Source of the DNA: Nematostella vectensis
Taxonomy: Eukaryota > Cnidaria > Anthozoa > Actiniaria > Edwardsiidae
Direction of reading: 5' to 3'
Assembly: GCF_932526225.1 (NCBI RefSeq)
Contig: NC_064046.1
Span: forward strand, 2,170,001-2,234,000
DNA: 64,000 bases
Within the stretch, counting starts at the first letter, position 1, and each line of letters begins with the position of its first letter. A program made the translations under genes and the position numbers. Below the pieces are notes generated by a model, which was given only the letters and a program-made list of their open reading frames with translations, was not told the DNA's origin and ran no database searches. Below, one piece after another: positions 12,301 to 21,300 of this stretch.

Positions 12301-15300
12301 GGCCATCGAGTGAATACATGGCGTTTCATCTTCGTCTTCACTTAAATTCATCATCTATTTTGTCAGGCTCGCTAACACTATGACTTTTTTCAGACATTTT
12401 TGCAGATTGTTTACTACAAGACAAATCACCCTCCATGTTTTTAAGCTGTTCAGATTCATTTGACTACTGTGGATCGAAAACAATCCCTTCATCTTTATAA
12501 AGATCACTGTTGCTTATTAGCCATTCTGCTGCTTCTACTACCTTATGAGGTCTCACGTTCAAGTTTCTGTTCCCCGAAGGGAATTTTCTGTTCCCCGTAG
12601 GGAATTGTTTGTGCATGTAAAGGCAGTTTCTGTTCCCCGTAGGGAATTGTTTGTGCATGTAAAGGCAGTTTCTGTTCCCCGAAGGGAATTGTTTGTGCAT
12701 GTAAAGGCAGTTGCTGTTCCCCGTAGGGAATAGTTTGTGCATGTAAAGGCAGTTTCTGTTCCCCGAAGGGAATTGTTTGTGCATGTAAAGGCAGTTGCTG
12801 TTCCCCGTAGGGAATTGTTTGTGCATGTAAAGGCAGTTTCTGTTCCCCGAAGGGAATTGTTTGTGCATGTTAAGGCAGTTTCTGTTCCCCAAAGGGAATT
12901 GTTTGTGCATGTAAAGGCAGTTTCTGTTCCCCGAAGGGAATTTTCTGTTCCCCGTAGGGAATTGTTTGTGCATGTAAAGGCAGTTTCTGTTCCCCGAAGG
13001 GAATTGTTTGTGCATGTAAAGGCAGTTGCTGTTCCCCGTAGGGAATTGTTTGTGCATGTAAAGGCAGTTTCTGTTCCCCGAAGGGAATTGTTTGTGCATG
13101 TAAAGGCAGTTGCTGTTCCCCGTAGGGAATTGTTTGTGCATGTAAAGGCAGTTTCTGTTCCCCGAAGGGAATTGTTTGTGCATGTAAAGGCAGTTTCTGT
13201 TCCCCGAAGGGAATTGTTTGTGCATGTAAAGGCAGTTTCTGTTCCCCGAAGGGAATTGTTTGTGCATGTAAAGGCAGTTTCTGTTCCCCGTAGGGAATTG
13301 TTTGTGCTTGCAAAGGCAGTTTCTGTTCCCCGAAAGGAATTTTCTGTTCCCCGAAGGGAATATTCTGTTCCCCGAAGGGAATTTATTGTAAAGGCAGTTT
13401 TTGTCCCGGGTAGGGAATTGTAGGTTGCCAGATGCTGTACATGAACCATGAAATCGCACTGCTGAGCTGCACAGATCATTTTGCGGCTTTGATCAATAGC
13501 TTGGTGACATCTCGGCGATTCATGCAATGTTTTTTTAGGCCAAAGTTCGTTTGAAACTTCGAAACACCTGAAAAATGCTTTACTAGAAAACGATGGACAT
13601 AACTCTTGAATGCTCTGCCTTATAACAGGAAGAGGATAGCAAAAAAACATAGTAAAGCTTACTTTAGTTTATCGCTGGCAAAATCGCTGGCTGAACACGA
13701 GGGAAGGCAAGAAGAATTCAGCACTCGAAGAATCTGTGTATCTTTACCTGAAGTGTTTCATGGGTATGATGTAAATAAGAAAAAGGGTAAATTAAATACA
13801 AATCTAGGTTTAAAAAATTTAGAAAAAATCTTTAAAAAATGGCTGTTAATCCTTTCACTCCTGGTTACTTTTAAGCAAAATTGTAAGAAAAACAGACTGA
13901 AAACAGAAACTTCCCCCCTATTTCAAGTCCAACACTACCAGTTAAGTTAAGCTACTGCTGACCCAAGACAGTATGCCTTGAAGTTGCACTGCAGTGTCAT
14001 TTCAATCTTAGCGACAGCATTGGTACAACCTGTTGCTTACAACAGTTTTGCTTGTAATTTGCTTAGAAATTACAGCTTTTTCACATCTGGAGAGTGCCTT
14101 AGTACATGAAGTCTATTTGGGCATAATTAATGCTGTACTTATGGATGTTTGCACGCTTAGGTTGATTCAATGGGATAATTCCTTGGTTGATTTTCACCGA
14201 GTGAGAAATGAATTTTCTAGTGAATGGCCTCATACTCTCCAATGTGGTACATCTTTGCTACCCAACCTTATTAAAAAAATTGTTTTCAGGTTTATTCTGG
14301 GTTCCTTGGACCTGGAAATGTTTTGTTTGGCTTTGGGGCAAAGAGACTTATAAAAACTTGAAAGAGACTTTAAAAAACGGCAGAGAAAAGGCTTGTTTGC
14401 ATTTCCATTCCAAAACCGTTTCATATCCTATTATTGTATCGTTCTTATAAACTTTAAGCTGCATCTTCAAGCGTCCGGAACCAACACGTTTTTGTTTTGA
14501 GGTCGTAATGGCCGAGCTGTTATTTCCAGTCTTCAACAAGCTCGAATTTAACAAAGGGATACCAATCGTTTCGCATGCTATTTCGCAGGGTATTTCTTTT
14601 GGATTGCAAAATCCGGGGGGTCCGGTCATTTCTGATCCCCTGGAACGGAAATTCAGGGGGGTGTGAGGGGGTATGGATGTTTTCTGAAATTGCACAATGC
14701 ATAAATGTAGCAAATAATACATAGTAATTTTGTGAACTGCTTTCACAGCCTCAATTTTGCAATATGTCCTTGACAAATAATTTGGATAAATTGGGGTGAT
14801 GTATCAAACAATAAATATAAAATATTTAGTGTTTTTCTTGCTCAACAAAAGGCATGTAATGTCTGTAATGCAACAAGATGTAACGTCTAACCCTCTAGTG
14901 TAATGTGTAACATTATTTTTTTGTCTAATTAAAGGACTTTCCCCTTCCCTTTTGCCATATCTTTGTTCTTCATGTTTCTATGAATCATGGTTAATGGTTG
15001 TAATGTTGAGAGTTATAAAGAAGACTTCCACATAGTGGTTGTGTGGCCTTTTTCCCAAGTCAATAAACCTTGGTGGTGTCTAGTTGTTTGGTCCCCCCCC
15101 CTGAATGTGCATCTTTAACACTAGACATAAGGGAGTACAAATATGAAATAATTTATTCAGTAAGGTGAATTTTGAAATTTCCATCTTTTTGGTTTCCCAT
15201 GTGGAATTACATATGGAGAGGTGCTGAAATGGTACCCCAGTCTCCCACTTCCTGTTTCCTTATTGTTTTTATAATTTCACACACAGGTTGTCTTCATGCA

Positions 15301-18300
15301 ATTGCTGTTAAGGCCAACCCTGTCCCCGCTCTCCTGGACCTGGTCAACAAAAAGGCAAGTGTTGTAAATGCAGTTTCTAGTAAGGCCTGTGTACGGGCAG
15401 AAGGAGAGCCTCTGAGGGATGGGGAATCCAATCCTAATCCTTTACATCTTATTCTATGGATGAGGGATATCAGGAAAATAAAAAAACGAAAATAATAAAA
15501 AAATTGTAGATAATTAAAATCAATTGTAGATAAGTGTATATAATTAAAATTTGCCAATGGGGTATCGCTGGTACTGGTTTCCGCAACTTATTGAGCTAAA
15601 TAACTCAGACATCTGGGTATTGCTAGGATCAACTTTAGCTGTTGAGTACTGATTGCGCAGTAGATAATGATATCACATGTATTTGAGTTTTTTCTGGTAT
15701 TTTACAAACAGGGCCAAGGTGCAGAATGTGCATCTATTGGTGAGGTCCTGAATGCGCTTAAAGTTGGATTTCCAGCAGAAAGGATTGTATATGACTCCCC
15801 TGTCAAGACGCGACCAGAGCTCAGTGAGTAATTTTGGTGAAATCCTAAACTGTCACTAAAAGCCGCATTGTCACCAGTTTACTTTTGGTCGATTACTTAA
15901 CAATCTCCGATGATTTTTAACAGAAAATGCGATGTTTATTGGAAGTTTCTTTGAGGATGTGATTGATAATTTAGAGCGAATGGCCTGTTTAATATCTCAG
16001 ATTTTAATAGATTCTTTTGTCTTTTAACGGTTGAGGTTTCCGTCGGACCTCCGGAAGTTAACTGGCGACAATGCGGCTTTAAGGGGTGAGAGAGATAAAC
16101 AGCAAGAACAGAGGATCTGGTAAAGTGCAGTGAAAATCGGAAAAGCTAGTGTTGCTTCCTTATGGTAGAGTGTGTGGAAGGCCATAATGCAGGGAAAAGC
16201 TGTCTAAATATGTTACAAGCTGCCACCCCTTCTGGTTGGTCAAGTGACTGACTTTTTTTTTTTTTTTTTTTTTGTAGAATTCCTGATGGAGCAAGGAGTT
16301 CATCTGAATGTTGATAACTTCCAAGAGCTTCAGGTCATTACAGAGCTCATGAAGGAGTTAAAGTAAGCTCTAATATTGTACTATTATTACTATATTTTGT
16401 ACCTTTGTGCCAGTGGTGTTTGCACTTGGCTTTAGCTTTCTCTGAGTTTTAAATGTCTGTAATTTATGTTGAGTTTATGTATGAAAATGTTGTCTTTTTA
16501 TTCTAAGGAATGTGAAATCCACAATCGGTCTAAGGATTAACCCTGTCATGGATGCTGGTGATATCAAGGCTCTAAGGTATAGAGAACAATTTAGCCTGTT
16601 AGATAACATGCAGGGGCGAATTCAGGATTTCTCTAGGGGGAGGGGAAGGGGGAATGTAACTCTGTAGATTTCATCTTCATCTATAATTTCCATTCTAAGG
16701 GAGTACGGCCATCCCTGGACCCACTGGATCTGCCACTGATATGATTTTTTAAAGATGGGCAGTGTATCCAATATTCAATTTAGAAAAGCTTACCAAAGTA
16801 TCTTGAATACTTTAGTATACTTCTTCTATGTTTTGAATGATATTTTTTCGAATATTTTCTAATTTGAATATTTTCTAACTTTTATGTAACAACCCCTTGC
16901 AGAAGTGCATTGTATAAGGTACAAAATTTTATTTTATTTTCTAGTGTGTCTTGTACTGATTCCAAGTTTGCTGTTGCTGTAAGTAGAGGGCTTATTACAG
17001 CCATGTGCGTCAAACGGTGGCCACTTGCATAAAGTTGTTGACAGGATTTTGACAAGTTTTTGACGAGTTTGATGACTTCCGCCTGGATCCTTATTGGTTT
17101 AGACCGCGGTAATTCAAACCCATAAAGTATCTTTTGATTTGAACATGAATGCAGATTAAAACTTTCCTTAGTACTACTCTTGCTCATTTGCTGAATACAA
17201 TTTTTTTTTATCAGCAGCCTGAAAGTATATATTCTTATAAACTTTTTGTCAACAGCGAAGGTCCAACTTCGCCTGAATCAAAATGTTGTTTGTCAATTTT
17301 TCACAGAGAACGAATTTTAGATCTCTTCCATGAAGCTTATAGCCAGAGAGCAATAGCAAGGGACGTTCATGTCAGCGAAACGTTCGCTCAAATAGTTATC
17401 AAATGCTAAAATGAAGCAAATACTTCAGTCAGAGCGCTGAAAGTGTGCCCTCCACCAAAGAAAATTAATGTTGCAGCTTCGCAATATATTGAAGTAGAAA
17501 GGCTGATGAAAGTGTTTATAGATTTGTAATAAGGCAAATGTTACTTGTACTGCCGCCATGCTTACTCGAAAAGAACGAGTTGTAGAAAGCACTGTCTTTT
17601 ATCCTGGATATAAAGCAATGTTAATGGCTGTGAGAAGCCACCGGAAATCATTAAACTTGTCAAACGTGAGACTAAGTCTCGTCAAACACACAATGACTGC
17701 TACAACTGACAGTAATCTAGACATAATGATAGTGCATAGAATACAGTAAATGATCAACTTTCTGTTTCTGCCTAATAACACTGTCTAATTGTCTAAACAT
17801 GTATACAATACATGTAAAATAGAAAAGTCTAAAAAGTTAAAATATGTTTATGGCGTATGAATAGCACAGCATCTACAGTTAGTATGCGTTAGTGATATTC
17901 AGATGTGTTTTTTTTTTCTCTCCATTGGTATGCTTCCCTTACTGCATTTTAGGTCATCTCTCACAATAAGTATTATCAAGGACCTGTCATAGGTATGCTT
18001 GAGGTAGCATAACTTGTTTTTCAACATGGCGGGCGTCTTCATAGATCCCACTTCTTATCTAAGTTCTTCGACCTTGGTCTCTTTGCACGATACTGATGCT
18101 TTTTTTTAGCTTACAGAGTCAACAAGAGATGAAATAATTGGATGGTTTGTTGATAGGCCATGGATGAATTGCGTCCATGTTCACGTTGGTTCTCAGGTAA
18201 GCATTAACTGGGACTTCAAATCATTTAATAATTTAATGGTGGTATTGTTAATAGAAAGTACTGTGAAGTCGGGCTAGCTGGTTAAAATAAGTATTCATGA

Positions 18301-21300
18301 AGTTATTACAAACATGACAATGTATTCCAGGGTCAAAATGTACACAAATAAACATCTTTTAGTGTGGGTCTGTCACGGACGGCGTGTGTATTTGTATGAA
18401 AATTGAGCATCTTGGTAGGAAATTTCCCCAGCATGTTTGTAAAGTATTCAAACAGCAAATCACTCAAATCACAGTCTTTTTTCTTAGTTCTATCGTCAAA
18501 GTGACAGCTAGCGTAAGGCATGATGGATACATGTGACTTGTCTGATTACGTGATATTTTAATGACGTAATGAACTTCGGGCCTCCTGTGTTTTAAGACCA
18601 CGTGATATCTATGATGTCACGTGCATTCGTAAAGCATCATAGGGGACTATACGCGATGTAGCCAGACACATAGATACATTGAACGAAAGGTAGAAATAAA
18701 GTCTGGCCACCTACGGCTAGCCCGACTAATAAAATTTATATTATTTTTCAGAGTTATGGAGTTGAAGGACTCAGTGAAGGTGCAAGAAGAGCAGTTGACT
18801 TAGCTTTGGTGAATTTATATTTTTTAGACTTTTTTTTGTAATACAATAGACTCTTATTTATAAACTTCCTGTTAATTCCACAATATAGACTGTGTTAAGT
18901 AAGTAAAAGTATTCAATGAACTGACTTTTATATGCAAAACATGTGATTGATTATCATTTTCTTTTACAGGCTGTTAATAAAAAAGTTGGTCGTAATCAAG
19001 TAGAAATAATTGATATTGGCGGCGGCATGGGGGTAAGAATGTTGATAGTTAGGGCATGCTGTAGAATTGCAAACAAGGTTACCTTGGATAAGAGGGCATG
19101 CATATCTGATATCCTTTTTGGGGTGATACCATTCTGAGAGTTGTTAGATTTCAAATTTAGCTGTACGAATGCAATCACTTGATTTTTAAGGCCTTTATGG
19201 CTTTTCAGCCAGTTCTTTTCAAATTAAAATTTATGCATGTCAATGCACATTAAAGTGCCCTTGTCAGTTATACCTTTGTTATTGTTTTTATTTAATATTG
19301 GAAGTCAAATAATTACTTAAATCTTGAAATAACCATCTAAAAATAAAGTTTGATACTTTATTTACCAAATTCAATAAAATATATCACACTGGCTTCCCCA
19401 AATCAGCCGATGGAAATGGATGCTTTTTGGCACTTGGTCCTTTGCTGGGATGACAAAATGGCGGCTGGCAGAGGCTGTTTAAGGAATGTATCTGTCAGCC
19501 ACTGCATTGTTATTGTTAGGTTGTTAATTGCAGTATTTAAAGAGAGACACCCTGTTCTCTGTTGATGGATTCCTTTTGTTTATTTTCAGGTGAACAGAGA
19601 AGATGACAGTATCTCCCCTACATACCAGGACTATGTGAATGCTCTGAAGGTGAACCACTTGTTGCCCTGAAAGCAATGACAGACAGATAATGGACAAATG
19701 ATCAATCAGATGAACAGTTGTAAAGATAGACGGTCTAAACAATGAAAAAACCCACAAAAATAAAAGCTTTGCTTATGTATTATTCATTGCCTTTCAGAAA
19801 GCTGTACCTCAACTGTTTCCAGATCAGGGTGTTTTCAAACAGCTTGTCACTGAATTTGGACAATCCCTGAATGCAAAGGTACATATTTGTTTTACTCATT
19901 GCTATGACTTGAAAATCCAAAACCAGCTCCAGATCTACAGGTCGTTATGGAGGTTTGTTAGTAAGGCAAAGGTTTATTGCATCTAGTCTAACAAAGAAAG
20001 AGCCATAGAAAATGTGCTTGGGTCAGACCTTTCTTGACTTGATTCTCAACTTTGGCATTGTTCTTGCAGACTGGATTTATTGTCAGTAGAGTGGAGTACA
20101 CTAAAAAAGTCCCGGAAAGTGACCACACAATTGCACTTATACATGCTGGTGCTGTGAGTATTGAATTTGTTTTATACTTTTCTTCATTTGCCCTGAATGA
20201 CACCCCTTGGAAGCATCCTGCATTCAATATCCTGTTGGAACACCACCAAGGGATGGATTTAAATATTTAGCAGTGTTAGATCTAGGGGGAGGGTTTATGG
20301 GGTTTAAACCCCCTTTTTGGGCTGCCAGAAAGCCACATGCAACATAAAATAATTACCCCCTCCCCCTTTGTCACAGAGCTAACCCCACCCCACCACCCTT
20401 TTCAACGAAAAGCTAGATCCGCCTCTGTTTAGGGTGGGGGTTAAAACATCAGCTTTCGTAGCCAAAAATAGATAAAAGAATAAAAAACCCTGCTCTTCCC
20501 TGAAAGTATCTAAAAGTTCCGTGTTTTGTTTTATTTATTTGTTTTATTTATTATTTTTATTTTTTATTATTTGTTTTATTTATTTTATTTAGGATATGTG
20601 TTTGAGATCATGTTATTGTCCTCAAGTCGCAAAATACAAGGTTGGTATACACCTATTCCAATAAAGGTTGTCAGTGCAAATGGCGATTGGCAAATGGCAG
20701 TTCTACGACCGAAAGTAACCAATAAATCCAAACAATTATCCATTAAAGGTTACCAATTCTTGGCTCTGACATTGCTGAACTATATTTAACACCTTTAATT
20801 TTACCAATAATTAGTACCCATAAGCCATTTGACATTTGCACTTTGCACTGACAACCTTTTGTATGTAATTATTTTGATAACAGTGCAACAGTGCAGATTT
20901 TACAAAACTGACCATAATTACCTTGATCAATGATTTTCCTTTCTCACATGGGGAAGACACAGTAAAATTTATAAAAACTTACCTTTTTGCATTTAAGTAT
21001 AAGCTTTTTATTTCTTGAGTAAAATATTGCAAAATCCACTGATTTGGATCCATTGTTTGTGTAGTGTGTGATAATTATCCTTACTGGGGTAATATGTGCA
21101 ATTCAAGATTTGTTTATTTTATTTTGCAGCGCCGAGTCCAAGTGTTTGATAGCAATGGTAAACCCAAAACTGGACAGGTATGTGTCAATTTCGGTCTACT
21201 TGTACGTTCTGTATGTTGAAGCCTTAAAATTGTGGGAGAGCTGTTAGGAAATCTAATAATAAGAGCATCCTTCTGCATGGTAGAAAACTTCTATTTTCCT

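Noticed and set aside
12559-13650. 363- and 331-codon frames on the minus strand
   Set aside because: They are mostly 42-bp repeat. Only the unique tail near 12464-12560 is treated as meaningful, as a transposon remnant.
14348-14776. 142-codon minus-strand frame
   Set aside because: It spans a C/G-rich dispersed-repeat-like segment and shows no recognisable protein family.
17953-17991. Possible extra decarboxylase exon VISHNKYYQGPVI
   Set aside because: It would start in phase 0 but end in phase 1, which does not fit exon 7, and the sequence does not match the family between KFAVA and LTEST.
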